DNA from: Ralstonia sp. UNC404CL21Col
GTDB lineage: Bacteria; Pseudomonadota; Gammaproteobacteria; Burkholderiales; Burkholderiaceae
Assembly: GCF_000620465.1 (NCBI RefSeq)
Contig: NZ_KK211140.1
Span: 623,964 to 687,963, forward strand
Direction: 5' to 3'
Length of the DNA: 64,000 nt
Shown here: one piece after another, positions 35,225 through 43,981 of the stretch
Numbering within the stretch: the stretch's first letter is position 1
How the letters are laid out: the number at the start of each line of letters is the position of its first letter
The notes under the pieces: generated by a model
What the model saw: only the letters and a program-made list of their open reading frames with translations
What the model was told of the DNA's origin: nothing
Databases searched by the model: none
Position numbers and translations under genes: made by a program

Positions 35225-36733
35225 TCAGGCATCAGGCGTGAGCAGCGACATGCCGAGACGGGCACGGCGCAGCAGCCACGGGCTCGGGCGATAACGCGGA
35301 TCGCCATACAGCACGTAGAGGTTCTGCAGGATTTCAAGGATGGCGTTCGTCCCCAGCGTATCGCCGAGTGCCAGCGGCCCTTTGGGATAACCGAGCCCCA
35401 GCGTGACAGCGAGGTCGATGTCGGTGGGCGTGGCAATGCGCTGCTGGGCGATGTCGCACGCGATGTTGACGATGCACGCGACGATGCGCTGCGCCACAAA
35501 GCCACCCGAATCGCGGATCACCGTGACGGGCACGCCGTCGGAGGCCAGCAAGCCGTGGGCGGCATCGCGATAGGCCGCATCGGTGGCGGGCGTGGTCATC
35601 AGCGTGCGGCGCTTGGTGGCGGCAAACGGATAGAGCGTGTCGAGCGCGACGGTGCGGCGTGCGTCGAGCCCCTCGGCGGCCACGCAGGCCGTGGCATCCA
35701 GCCCGCGCGGCGTCACGATGATCAATGCATCGGCGGACGGTTTGGAACCGGCTTCGGGCGTGATGCCCAGATCGAGCAACAGGCGCTGCGCTGCGGCGTG
35801 GCCGGCGTCATGCGCGCGGCTGATCCACACCGAAGACGGGCGCGCGGACGGGGCAGGCGTTTCCGCCGGCACCTGTTTCTGTCCTTCCGGATAGCGGTAG
35901 AAACCTTCGCCCGTCTTGCGGCCCAGAATGCCGCCGGCAAAGCGCACCGCCGTGATCTGCGACGGACGGTAGCGCGGCTCGTCATAAAACTGGCGGTAGA
36001 CCGATTCCATCACCGGGTGCGAAACGTCCAGCCCCGTGAGGTCCATCAACTCGAACGGTCCCATGCGGAAGCCGGCTTGCTCGCGCATGATCGCGTCGAT
36101 GTCCGCATAGGCCGCCACACTTTCCTGCGCCACGCGCAGGCCTTCGGTATTCATGCCGCGTCCGGCGTGGTTGACGATGAAGCCCGGCATGTCGATGCAG
36201 CGCACGGCGGTGTGACCCATGCGCTTGGCCAGTGCGGCCAAGGCATCACCGGTGGCGGGCGCGCTGCGCAGGCCGTCGATGACTTCGACCACCTTCATCA
36301 GCGGCACCGGGTTGAAGAAGTGGAAGCCAGCAACGCGTTCCGGGTGCTTGCATGTGGCGGCAATCGCGGTGATCGACAGCGATGAGGTATTCGACGCCAG
36401 GATGGCATCCGCGCGGACGATGTCTTCGAGCTGGCGGAAGAGGTCGCGCTTGACGTCCAGTTTTTCGACGATGGCCTCGACCACGAGATCGCAGTCGGCC
36501 AGATCGGCGAGCGCGCCCGCAGGAATGAGCCGCGCGACGGTGGCGTCGGCTTCCTCCGCCGTCATCTTGCCCTTGGCGGCCAACTTGGCGAGCGTATCGG
36601 CCAGTGCAGTGCGCGCCGCTTCCACGGCTTGCGAGTTGGCGTCGAACAGTTTGACGCGCAAACCTGCCTGGGCCGCGATCTGCGCAATGCCGCGCCCCAT
36701 GGCGCCCGTGCCCACAATCCCGATAGTCTGCAT
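35225..36733 (-). CDS. 3-hydroxyacyl-CoA dehydrogenase (PaaH-like, two C-terminal domains)
   Basis: The product is 502 residues from ATG 36733. The Rossmann domain starts MQTIGIVGTGAMGRGIAQIA; ASNTSSLSITAIAATCKHPE and GFHFFNPVPLMKVVEVIDG are family blocks, with the catalytic His in FHFFNP and Glu in VEVI. Two 3HCDH C-terminal domains follow (about 185-280 and 400-500), as in PaaH/HbdA-type enzymes. It oxidises L-3-hydroxyacyl-CoA with NAD+. A frame extension to 36802 is rejected because it crosses the operator. It is first of the leftward operon. Confidence 0.92.
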   Translation of the reverse strand: MQTIGIVGTGAMGRGIAQIAAQAGLRVKLFDANSQAVEAARTALADTLAKLAAKGKMTAEEADATVARLIPAGALADLADCDLVVEAIVEKLDVKRDLFRQLEDIVRADAILASNTSSLSITAIAATCKHPERVAGFHFFNPVPLMKVVEVIDGLRSAPATGDALAALAKRMGHTAVRCIDMPGFIVNHAGRGMNTEGLRVAQESVAAYADIDAIMREQAGFRMGPFELMDLTGLDVSHPVMESVYRQFYDEPRYRPSQITAVRFAGGILGRKTGEGFYRYPEGQKQVPAETPAPSARPSSVWISRAHDAGHAAAQRLLLDLGITPEAGSKPSADALIIVTPRGLDATACVAAEGLDARRTVALDTLYPFAATKRRTLMTTPATDAAYRDAAHGLLASDGVPVTVIRDSGGFVAQRIVACIVNIACDIAQQRIATPTDIDLAVTLGLGYPKGPLALGDTLGTNAILEILQNLYVLYGDPRYRPSPWLLRRARLGMSLLTPDA

Positions 36734-36772
36734 ATGAAATCCGCTGCGATCGAAAGAAGTCTGGCTAAAATA

Positions 36773-36784
36773 GCACGAGCGTGC
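36773..36784. promoter_or_regulatory. Operator-like palindrome GCACGAGCGTGC
   Basis: This 12-bp palindrome fits GNACGNNCGTNC, the same pattern as both arms of the inverted repeat at 7548-7581. It sits 40 bases before the 3-hydroxyacyl-CoA dehydrogenase start and 59 bases before the divergent GST start. TAAAAT (36766-36771) adjoins it and may be a -10 box. A TetR-family acyl-CoA regulator is the likely ligand (inference). Confidence 0.55.
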
Positions 36785-36842
36785 GATTTCTGGCATCCGC
36801 ACCGACCATAACCAGCGGCCAAATTACCAAGGAGACGCGTTC

Positions 36843-37496
36843 ATGCTGACGCTTTACGGCTTTTCTGCGAGCAACTACTACAACAAGGTCAAGCTCGCCC
36901 TGCTGGAAAAGGGCATCCCTTTTGAGGAATCACTGTGCTGGCCGGAGCAGACCGACGGCGAAATCTCGCCGCTGCACAAGGTGCCGTATCTGAAAGATGG
37001 CGATCGCGGCATGTGCGAATCGCAGGTCATTGTCGACTACTTGGAAGCGCGCTATCCGGAACATCCGCTGATTCCGGCCGATCCGTTCCAGGCGGCCAAG
37101 GTGCGCGAGGTGGTGACCTTCCTGGAGCTGCACCTGGAGTTGGTGGCGCGCCAGCTGTTTCCCGAAGCGTTTTTTGGCGGCAAGATCAGCGACAACCTGA
37201 AGGTCAAGGTGCGCGAGCAACTGCAGAAGAACATCCCGGCGGCGGCCAAGCTGTTCAAGTTCTCGCCTTACGTTGCGGGCGACACGTTCACCATTGCGGA
37301 CTGCGCGGCCATCGTGCACTTCCCGCTGGTCAGCCAGGCCACCAAGATCATCTACGGTGAAGACCTGCTGGCGCAGGTGGAGGGCGTCAAGCCTTACCTG
37401 GCCCAGATGGCGGAAAACCCGAACGTGCAGAAGGTTCGGGCAGACAGCAAGGCCAATCTGGAAAAGATGCTGGCGCACTACGCCAGCAAGCGCTGA
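36843..37496 (+). CDS. Glutathione S-transferase family protein
   Basis: This 217-residue protein has an N-terminal thioredoxin-like fold (MLTLYGFSASNYYNKVKLAL) with Ser/Asn at the usual catalytic turn, the cis-Pro region HKVPYLKDGD and the glutathione gamma-Glu contact CESQVIVDYLEARYP. The C-terminal helices carry the N-capping motif AGDTFTIADCAA. A GGAGACG ribosome site precedes the start. It is divergent from the 3-hydroxyacyl-CoA dehydrogenase operon and convergent with the aminotransferase. Confidence 0.9.
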   Translation: MLTLYGFSASNYYNKVKLALLEKGIPFEESLCWPEQTDGEISPLHKVPYLKDGDRGMCESQVIVDYLEARYPEHPLIPADPFQAAKVREVVTFLELHLELVARQLFPEAFFGGKISDNLKVKVREQLQKNIPAAAKLFKFSPYVAGDTFTIADCAAIVHFPLVSQATKIIYGEDLLAQVEGVKPYLAQMAENPNVQKVRADSKANLEKMLAHYASKR

Positions 37497-37516
37497 TCGG
37501 CCTCAGCTTTACGGTC

Positions 37517-38689
37517 TTACACCTTCGACAAGCGCTCCAGGGCAACCTGGAGCGTTTCGTCTTTCTTGGCGAAGCAAAAGCGCACCACGCCCGATTCGTG
37601 CGGCTGGGAATAGAACGCCGATACGGGGATTGCCGCCACGCCAATCTCGCTCGTCAGCCACTTGGCGAACTCGGCCTCGGGCAGATCGGAGATGGCGCTG
37701 TAATCCACGCACTGGAAGTACGTGCCCTGGCAGGGCAGCAGCTTGAAGCGCGTTCTCTCCAGCCCGGCGCGGAACAGGTCGCGCTTGTGCTGATAGAACG
37801 CCGGCAACTCCAGATACGGACGCGGATCCGCCATGTAGTTCGCGAGGCCGTGCTGCACCGGCGTGTTGACGGTGAACACGTTGAACTGGTGCACCTTGCG
37901 GAATTCCGCCATCAGCGCGGCGGGGGCCGCCACGTAGCCGACCTTCCAGCCCGTCACGTGATACGTCTTGCCGAAACTCGACACCACGAAAGCGCGCCGC
38001 GCCAGTTCCGGAATGCGCGCCACCGATGCATGGGGCACGCCGTCGTACACCATGTGCTCGTACACCTCGTCGGAGAGCAGCAGCACGTTGGTCGGCGCCA
38101 GGATCTCCGCGAGCTTGCGCATGTCGTCCGCATGCCAGACCGTGCCGGTCGGGTTGTGCGGCGTGTTGAGCATGATCAGACGCGTGCGCGGTGTGATGGC
38201 CGCCGCCAGCGTGTCGAACGGGATGCGGAAGTCCGGCGCGTTCAGCGTGATCGGCACGACCTTGCCGCCCGCCAGTTCAATCGACGGAATGTAGCTGTCG
38301 TACGTCGGCTCGAAGACGATGACTTCATCGCCCGGATGCACGCAGCACAGCACGGTTGTCAGCAGCGCCTGCGTGGCGCCGGCGGTGATGGTGATCTCGC
38401 GATCGGCATCGTAAATGTGGCCGTACAGATTGGCGATCTTCGCGGCGATGGCCTGGCGCAGCGCAGGCACGCCCGTCATCGGCGGGTATTGGTTCAGGCC
38501 GGCGCGCATGGCGTCGGACACTGCATCGACGATGCGCGGATCGCAATCAAAATCCGGAAAGCCCTGGCCCAGGTTGACGGCCTGCTTTTCCACGGCCAGC
38601 GCAGACATCACGGTGAAGATGGTGGTGCCGACATTCGGTAGCCGCGACGGCGGCGGGGCGATGGGTGCGAGCGATTCAACAGTGGTCAT
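37517..38689 (-). CDS. Class I/II PLP-dependent aminotransferase, YbdL-like
   Basis: This 390-residue fold-type I aminotransferase has the PLP Lys in VVSSFGKTYHVTGWKVGYVA, the Asn/Pro pair NTPHNPTGTVW and the substrate Arg near VVRFCFAKKDETL. The N terminus VGTTIFTVMSALAVEKQAVN and QGFPDFD are typical of the methionine/kynurenine aminotransferase subgroup (YbdL). It probably transaminates methionine or aromatic amino acids. The PIN gene lies immediately upstream on the same strand (12-base gap), so they may be co-transcribed. Confidence 0.9.
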   Translation of the reverse strand: MTTVESLAPIAPPPSRLPNVGTTIFTVMSALAVEKQAVNLGQGFPDFDCDPRIVDAVSDAMRAGLNQYPPMTGVPALRQAIAAKIANLYGHIYDADREITITAGATQALLTTVLCCVHPGDEVIVFEPTYDSYIPSIELAGGKVVPITLNAPDFRIPFDTLAAAITPRTRLIMLNTPHNPTGTVWHADDMRKLAEILAPTNVLLLSDEVYEHMVYDGVPHASVARIPELARRAFVVSSFGKTYHVTGWKVGYVAAPAALMAEFRKVHQFNVFTVNTPVQHGLANYMADPRPYLELPAFYQHKRDLFRAGLERTRFKLLPCQGTYFQCVDYSAISDLPEAEFAKWLTSEIGVAAIPVSAFYSQPHESGVVRFCFAKKDETLQVALERLSKV

Positions 38690-38701
38690 GACCAGACGGC
38701 T

Positions 38702-39226
38702 TCAGGCTTGATTCGGGATGGCAGCTAGTGGCGTGTTTTCCAGCTGGACCAGCGCGACGAACTGCTTGGGCGGCAGCACCGCCACGTCGCAATACTTCGC
38801 CATGCGGCGCTTGAGCTTGAGCACGGCACGGTCCTTGGAAACGAGATAGGCAACGTTGGCGGCATCGGCCAGCGCGAGAAATTTCTGGTCGTCGCGATCC
38901 TTGCAGCGCGGGACGAACGCTTCGCCTTGCACGCGGGCCGCGTCTTCAGGATCGGCGACGGACCGGGTCACGCGATCGACCCATGCGAGTGCGGCCTGCG
39001 CGTCGACGGCGTAGCGCGCGAATTGCGGATAGTCGAGCACGCGGCGCAGTTCTTCGCGGCAGGCGGGGCTGATGATGGCGTCCAGCCGGCCGGCTTCCAG
39101 CGCGGCGCGGATGGGGCGCGCAACCGCATCGTCGAAGATCAGGATGTCGACCCAGATGTTGGAGTCCAGCACCACGCGCGGGGCCGGAGCCTGGGTGGAG
39201 TGGGCGAGGGCGGCAGCGTCTGCCAT
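38702..39226 (-). CDS. PIN-domain putative toxin/ribonuclease
   Basis: The product is 174 residues from ATG 39226. The PIN fold begins [15 protein letters not shown] (first acidic residue), continues with [20 protein letters not shown] and [20 protein letters not shown], and has the last acidic residue in [11 protein letters not shown]. It belongs to the 'putative toxin-antitoxin system toxin, PIN family' group, but no antitoxin gene is adjacent, so a solitary RNase role is possible. An upstream ATG at 39265 would overlap the divergent yaaA start. Confidence 0.8.
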   Translation of the reverse strand: MADAAALAHSTQAPAPRVVLDSNIWVDILIFDDAVARPIRAALEAGRLDAIISPACREELRRVLDYPQFARYAVDAQAALAWVDRVTRSVADPEDAARVQGEAFVPRCKDRDDQKFLALADAANVAYLVSKDRAVLKLKRRMAKYCDVAVLPPKQFVALVQLENTPLAAIPNQA

Positions 39227-39263
39227 TCGATACAATTCCAGACTTGTGAACCGCGATTCTGAC

Positions 39264-40037
39264 ATGATCATCGTCCTCTCGCCGGCCAAGTCGCTCGACT
39301 ACGACACGCCGCCGCGCACCAAGACCCACACGCTGCCCGATTTCATCGCGCGCTCCGCAGAACTCATCGAAGTGCTTCGCAAGCTGTCGCCGGCCCAGAT
39401 CGGCACGCTCATGCACATTTCCGATCCGTTGGCGGCGCTCAATGCCACGCGCTACGCCGATTGGTCGCCCGAATTCACGGCCGAGAACAGCAAGCAAGCC
39501 GCGCTCGCCTTCGACGGCGACGTCTACGGCGGACTCGACGTCAATTCGCTGGCGGTCGACGATCTGCAGTTCGCGCAGAAGCATCTGCGGATTCTGTCGG
39601 GGCTGTACGGCATGCTGCGCCCGCTCGATTGGATGCAGCCGTATCGGCTGGAAATGGGCACGCGCCTTGCCAATCCGCGCGGCAAAGACCTGTACGCCTT
39701 CTGGGGCGACGAGGTGACGCTGGCGCTCAACAAGCTCTTCAAGCAGGACGACGATCCCGTGCTCGTCAATCTCGCATCGGAAGAGTATTTCAAGGTGGTG
39801 CGGCCCAAGGTGCTCAAGGCGCGCATCGTCGCGCCGGTGTTTGAAGACTGGAAGAACGGCCAGTACAAGATCATTTCGTTCTATGCGAAGCGTGCGCGTG
39901 GTCTGATGGCGCGCTACGCGATCGAGCATCGCATTACCGATCCGCGCAAGCTCAAGGCGTTCGATGTCGACGGCTATGCCTTTGCCGCTGCCGATTCCGA
40001 CGACGAGCGCTGGGTCTTCCGCCGCAAGCTCACCTGA
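39264..40037 (+). CDS. yaaA: Peroxide stress protein YaaA
   Basis: The 257-residue protein begins [20 protein letters not shown] and contains [20 protein letters not shown] and the C-terminal [12 protein letters not shown], all diagnostic of YaaA/DUF328. In E. coli it limits free iron and DNA damage during peroxide stress. It is divergent from the PIN gene with almost no spacer. The M14 peptidase gene follows, with the stop codon touching its first possible ATG. Confidence 0.94.
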   Translation: MIIVLSPAKSLDYDTPPRTKTHTLPDFIARSAELIEVLRKLSPAQIGTLMHISDPLAALNATRYADWSPEFTAENSKQAALAFDGDVYGGLDVNSLAVDDLQFAQKHLRILSGLYGMLRPLDWMQPYRLEMGTRLANPRGKDLYAFWGDEVTLALNKLFKQDDDPVLVNLASEEYFKVVRPKVLKARIVAPVFEDWKNGQYKIISFYAKRARGLMARYAIEHRITDPRKLKAFDVDGYAFAAADSDDERWVFRRKLT

Positions 40038-40051
40038 TGACAGGATCCGAC

Positions 40052-41197
40052 ATGACAGCCAATCAACCGCACATTTCCAGCGCATTCGACAGCGGCGCCA
40101 TCGAAATCGTCGATGTTGTCCGCGCCGATGCCATCCGCCTGCGCATTCGCCGCGATTCGCACGCAGATTTCACGCAATGGTTCCACTTCCGCCTGCAAGG
40201 CGTGCGGGGCCAGGCCTGCAAGCTCGCACTGGAAAACGCCGGCGAATGCACTTACGCCGCCGGCTGGAAGGACTACCGCGCCGTCGCCTCGTACGACCGC
40301 GAGCATTGGTTCCGTGTGCCGACCCGCTACGACGGCAAGACGTTGACAATCGAGGTGACGCCCGAGCACGACAGCATCTGGTTTGCCTATTTCGAGCCGT
40401 ATTCGGACGAGCGCCACCTTTCGCTCGTGGCCGCTGCGCAAACGAAACCCGGCGTGCGCACGCAGCGCTTGGGGCAAACGGTGCAGGGCCGCGACATGAC
40501 CAGCATCACCGTCGGCGAACCCGGCCCCGGCAAGAAAAACGTGTGGATCATCGCGCGCCAGCATCCGGGCGAGACGATGGCCGAGTGGTTCGTCGAGGGC
40601 CTGCTCGCGCGTCTGACGCGCCAAGGTGTCTGGAGCGGCGATCCCGTCGGCCGTGTGCTTGCCGAGCGCGCCGTCTTCCATATCGTGCCGAACATGAATC
40701 CGGACGGCTCATCGCTGGGCAACCTGCGCACCAATGCCGCGGGCGCGAACCTGAACCGCGAGTGGATGGAACCCGACGCGCAGCGCAGCCCGGAAGTGCT
40801 GGCGGTGCGCCAGGCCATCGAGCAAACCGGCGTCGATCTGTTCTTCGATATCCACGGCGACGAGGCGCTGCCTTATGTGTTCGTGGCCGGCAGTGAAATG
40901 CTGCCCGGCTTTACCGATGCACAGCGCGCCGACCAGGACCGCTTTGTGGCGGCGTTCCTGCGAGCATCACCGGATTTTCAGACGCGATACGGCTACGAGG
41001 CCAGCAAGTACAACGAAGACGCGCTCAAGCTCGCCTCCAAGTACATCGGCCACACGTATGGCTGCCTGTCGTTGACGCTGGAAATGCCGTTCAAGGACAA
41101 CGCCGACCTGCCCGACGCACGCGTGGGTTGGGACGGCGCCCGCAGCGCCGCATTGGGCGCGGCCATGCTGCAGGCGATCCTGGAGTATCTCGGCTGA
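40052..41197 (+). CDS. M14 family cytosolic-type zinc carboxypeptidase (Nna1/CCP-like)
   Basis: The 381-residue protein has an N-terminal beta-sandwich domain (about 1-125) that typifies the cytosolic carboxypeptidase subgroup, then the M14 domain. Zinc ligands are in ARQHPGETMAEW (His, Glu) and FDIHGDE (His), with NMNPDG and NLNREW as substrate motifs and the catalytic Glu in LTLEMPFKD. There is no signal peptide. Eukaryotic relatives trim polyglutamate from tubulin; the bacterial substrate is unknown. ATG 40052 has AGGATC upstream; ATG 40037 overlapping the yaaA stop is the alternative. Confidence 0.88.
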   Translation: MTANQPHISSAFDSGAIEIVDVVRADAIRLRIRRDSHADFTQWFHFRLQGVRGQACKLALENAGECTYAAGWKDYRAVASYDREHWFRVPTRYDGKTLTIEVTPEHDSIWFAYFEPYSDERHLSLVAAAQTKPGVRTQRLGQTVQGRDMTSITVGEPGPGKKNVWIIARQHPGETMAEWFVEGLLARLTRQGVWSGDPVGRVLAERAVFHIVPNMNPDGSSLGNLRTNAAGANLNREWMEPDAQRSPEVLAVRQAIEQTGVDLFFDIHGDEALPYVFVAGSEMLPGFTDAQRADQDRFVAAFLRASPDFQTRYGYEASKYNEDALKLASKYIGHTYGCLSLTLEMPFKDNADLPDARVGWDGARSAALGAAMLQAILEYLG

Positions 41198-41207
41198 AGA
41201 TAAACGC

Positions 41208-41231
41208 CGCGCCGCCGGGGTCGGCGGCGCG
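41208..41231. terminator. Shared hairpin between convergent M14 and lipoprotein genes
   Basis: A CGCGCCGCC/GGCGGCGCG perfect 9-bp stem with a 6-base loop lies in the 40-bp gap between two convergent genes. It lacks a long T-run on either side. Confidence 0.55.
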
Positions 41232-41237
41232 TTGCGC

Positions 41238-42077
41238 TTAGTTGGAGGACGACTTCTTCGTCGTCTTCTTTGCCGTCGACTTGGCGGTGGATTTGCTTCC
41301 CGTGGTCGACTTGGTCTTGGCGGTGCCGCTGCCCTTGGCTGACTTGGCCGTCGCTTTTGCCGAGGCCTTGCCCTTGGCGGTGGTCTTGCCGTGTGCCGCC
41401 GCATTGGTCGTGCAGCGATGACCGCGGCGGCAGTGCGTGCGCGCTGTCGACGACGAAGGCGCAGCGGCCGGCGCGGCGAATGGCTGACCGTTGGCGTCGA
41501 GCAGTTCATACGCCAGCATCATCCCTTCGTCATACCCGCAGCGCACGCGCACGGGTTCCCACTGGTCATTGCCCGTGCCGCGCTTGTGCACGGCGGCATT
41601 GAAGGTGATCACGCTCGACACCTTGATCGCACCTTGCTTGCTGGACGAGAAGCGCGAGTCCCATGGCTCGACCTTGGCCTGGTCGTTGGAAAGCGCACCC
41701 GTCGGCAGGCGGAACTGATCGAAATTGGTCGAGCGCGGAATGATCCAGCTCGCATGCGCAGCGCAGTCGGCCACGTCGGGGCGGGCACCTTCCGATTGAA
41801 TCAGGCGGTCACGGGTTTGTGCGCGGTACTCGGACAAGCTCATCTTGTCCTTGGACGGCAGGTTGACCGTGGTGGTGCCGCTGCTGTCGGTCGAGCCGAA
41901 GACGATGGGCGGCGTGGTCGGGGCGGGCGGGGTGGCCGGCTTGGCTTGCGCTGCCGGAGTGCTCGGCGTGGCGTTGGTGGCCTGGGCCGACGCATCGGTC
42001 GGCTCAGTCTGCAAGTTGGAGCAGGCGGCCAGCAAAGCGACGACGCCGAGACAGAGTAGTTTGGGTCGCAACATCAC
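41238..42077 (-). CDS. Putative lipoprotein with basic histone-like C-terminal tail
   Basis: The 279-residue protein starts with a lipoprotein signal peptide (LCLGVVALLAAC, lipobox LAAC), followed by an Ala/Pro/Thr linker (22-60). A compact domain spans about 75-205 (RLIQSEGARPDVADCAAHAS, DQWEPVRVRCGYDEGMMLAY), with paired Cys likely forming disulfides. The domain looks like the BspC-type domain of Burkholderiales. The last 60 or so residues are Lys/Ala/Thr/Ser repeats (TTAKGKASAKATAKSAKGS...), resembling histone H1 tails. It is probably outer- or inner-membrane anchored. Function unknown. Confidence 0.75.
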   Translation of the reverse strand: MMLRPKLLCLGVVALLAACSNLQTEPTDASAQATNATPSTPAAQAKPATPPAPTTPPIVFGSTDSSGTTTVNLPSKDKMSLSEYRAQTRDRLIQSEGARPDVADCAAHASWIIPRSTNFDQFRLPTGALSNDQAKVEPWDSRFSSSKQGAIKVSSVITFNAAVHKRGTGNDQWEPVRVRCGYDEGMMLAYELLDANGQPFAAPAAAPSSSTARTHCRRGHRCTTNAAAHGKTTAKGKASAKATAKSAKGSGTAKTKSTTGSKSTAKSTAKKTTKKSSSN

Positions 42078-42221
42078 GAGTGTTACAGGGTGTCGGCGTG
42101 GAAATCGCCATGATAGAGGAAAGCTCAGGACGAAAGTTCCTGCTAGTTACCCCAATGCGGCACATCAGGCCAATTTGCTGTAACAGCGCGTTACGGCACG
42201 GTGTTCGTTACCAACCCATCA

Positions 42222-43820
42222 TTATTGCTTGGTGAACAACCAGGCAAGCGACCATTCGTCGGTCCGGGCCTCGTAGCGAATGCCCTTGCGCATGGCCCAC
42301 GTGGCGAGCTGGTGATGCGATGGGATGATCGCGTAGTCGGTCTGCGCAAAGCGCGCCGCGGTCTTGGCGGCCTGCTCGTGTGCCTGTTCGCTCGACACCG
42401 TCGAGAGCGACGTCTGTACCAGCTTGTCCAGCTCCGGATTGCTGTAGCGGCCCCAGTTCCACGAACCGTAGCCGGTTTGCGCGTTGGGCGTACCGAGAAT
42501 GCTGCGCAGCGCCACATCCGCCGCCACCGAGCCCCAGCCGAGCATCATGAACGAGAACTCGCCCTGACGTGCGCGCGAGAAATAGGCTGCCACGGGCAAC
42601 GTTTCCACCTTCGTCTGGATGCCGATGCGCGTGAGCAGCTGCGCAGTAGTCTGCGCGACCTGCGCGTCGTTCAGATACCGATTGTTCGTGGCGTGCAGCG
42701 TGAGCCCGAAACCGTCCGGGTAACCGGCCTCGGCAAGCAGTTTCTTGGCGCGCGCCGGGTCATATGCGATCGGCTTGCCGCCCGGATGCCCGAAGATTTG
42801 CGGCGACACGATGCTCGATGCCACGACGCCCTGGCCCTCCAGCACGCGGCTGACAATGGCATCGCGGTTGATGGCCAGCGCGATGGCCTCGCGCACGCGA
42901 TGGTCCTTGAGCGGATTCTTGGCGAGGGGCTTGCCGGCCTTGTCGGTCACGAACGGCGAAGCATCGCGGCTCTGATCCATCTGCCAGAAAATCGTGCGCC
43001 ACGACACCTGCTGTTCGAGGTGGAATTTGGGGTCTTGCTTGATGCGCGGCACGTCCGCAGCCGGTACGGCCTCGACGACATCCACATCGCCCGAGAGCAG
43101 CGCGGCTGTGCGCGCCGCATTGTCCGTGATGATCTTGAAGGTCACCTTGTCCCACTGCGGCGCGCGGCCCCAGTAGTGCGGATTCTTCTTCAGGACGATT
43201 TCCTGCCCGCGCGTGAAGTGGTCGAACAGGAATGGACCGGTGCCGATCATGGCGCGGCCCGCATCGAAGTCCGCCTGCGCCGCATCGGCCACCTTTTTCG
43301 GGATGATGGGCAGGCTGTTCAGATCGTTGGGAATGCTCGCGTAATTCGGTGTCGACAGTTTCAAGCGCACCGTCAGCGGATCGACGATCTGTACTTCGGT
43401 GATCGACTTCGTATAGCTCGTGAACGGGCCCGGGCTGTTGGTCAGGCGCGCCGGCCGCTCGATCGATGCCTTCACGTCTTCGCCGGTGAACGCCGTGCCG
43501 TCGCTCCACTTCACGTTGGGGCGGAGCTTGATCTCCCAGGTGTTGGCGTCGACGGGCTTCCAAGAGGTGGCCAAGCCAGGCGTGTAGCGGCCGTTCTTGT
43601 CGAGAAAGACCAGCGACTCGAAGATGTGCAGCGCCATGGCGTTGTTGGGGCCGGCGTTGTTCCACTGCGGGTCCATCGACGTGACGTCGGCGGACAGGCC
43701 GATGCGCAGGTCGTCGGCGTGCGCGGCGAACGGCGCCGCGGCAGCCGCTGCCAGCGCACAGGCTGCGAGGTTGCGGATCAGGGCGCGGATGGGAACACAC
43801 AAGAGGGCACGGGTTGTCAT
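42222..43820 (-). CDS. ABC transporter substrate-binding protein, peptide/oligopeptide type
   Basis: The 532-residue periplasmic SBP_bac_5 (DppA/OppA) protein starts at ATG 43820 with an AGGAG site. The signal peptide ends near AAHA (AACALAAAAAAPFAAHADDL). Family blocks are ITEVQIVDPLTVRLKL, GTGPFLFDHFTRGQEIVLKK and NPLKDHRVREAIALAINRDA. No permease or ATPase genes are adjacent, so it is an orphan binding protein here. The ligand could be a peptide, opine or glutathione. Upstream codons to 43913 are not signal-like. Confidence 0.9.
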   Translation of the reverse strand: MTTRALLCVPIRALIRNLAACALAAAAAAPFAAHADDLRIGLSADVTSMDPQWNNAGPNNAMALHIFESLVFLDKNGRYTPGLATSWKPVDANTWEIKLRPNVKWSDGTAFTGEDVKASIERPARLTNSPGPFTSYTKSITEVQIVDPLTVRLKLSTPNYASIPNDLNSLPIIPKKVADAAQADFDAGRAMIGTGPFLFDHFTRGQEIVLKKNPHYWGRAPQWDKVTFKIITDNAARTAALLSGDVDVVEAVPAADVPRIKQDPKFHLEQQVSWRTIFWQMDQSRDASPFVTDKAGKPLAKNPLKDHRVREAIALAINRDAIVSRVLEGQGVVASSIVSPQIFGHPGGKPIAYDPARAKKLLAEAGYPDGFGLTLHATNNRYLNDAQVAQTTAQLLTRIGIQTKVETLPVAAYFSRARQGEFSFMMLGWGSVAADVALRSILGTPNAQTGYGSWNWGRYSNPELDKLVQTSLSTVSSEQAHEQAAKTAARFAQTDYAIIPSHHQLATWAMRKGIRYEARTDEWSLAWLFTKQ

Positions 43821-43937
43821 CGGGAGGCTCCTGGGGTTCGGCGGTGATGCCATGTGGCGGAAGACCGTCATTGTGCCGCAGCCCGGCAGGGCGCGTGCGA
43901 CGCAAACCGACAATCAATATGAACGATCGCGGAGCAA

Positions 43938-43963
43938 TAAAAAAGCCACCCGAAGGTGGCTTT
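43938..43963 (-). terminator. Terminator of the DUF2863 gene
   Basis: AAAGCCACC-CGAA-GGTGGCTTT: a 9-bp stem with a tetraloop, followed on the minus strand by TTTTTTATTG. It lies 18 bases past the stop codon. Confidence 0.85.
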
Positions 43964-43981
43964 GATCACGCGCGTCGCCCG

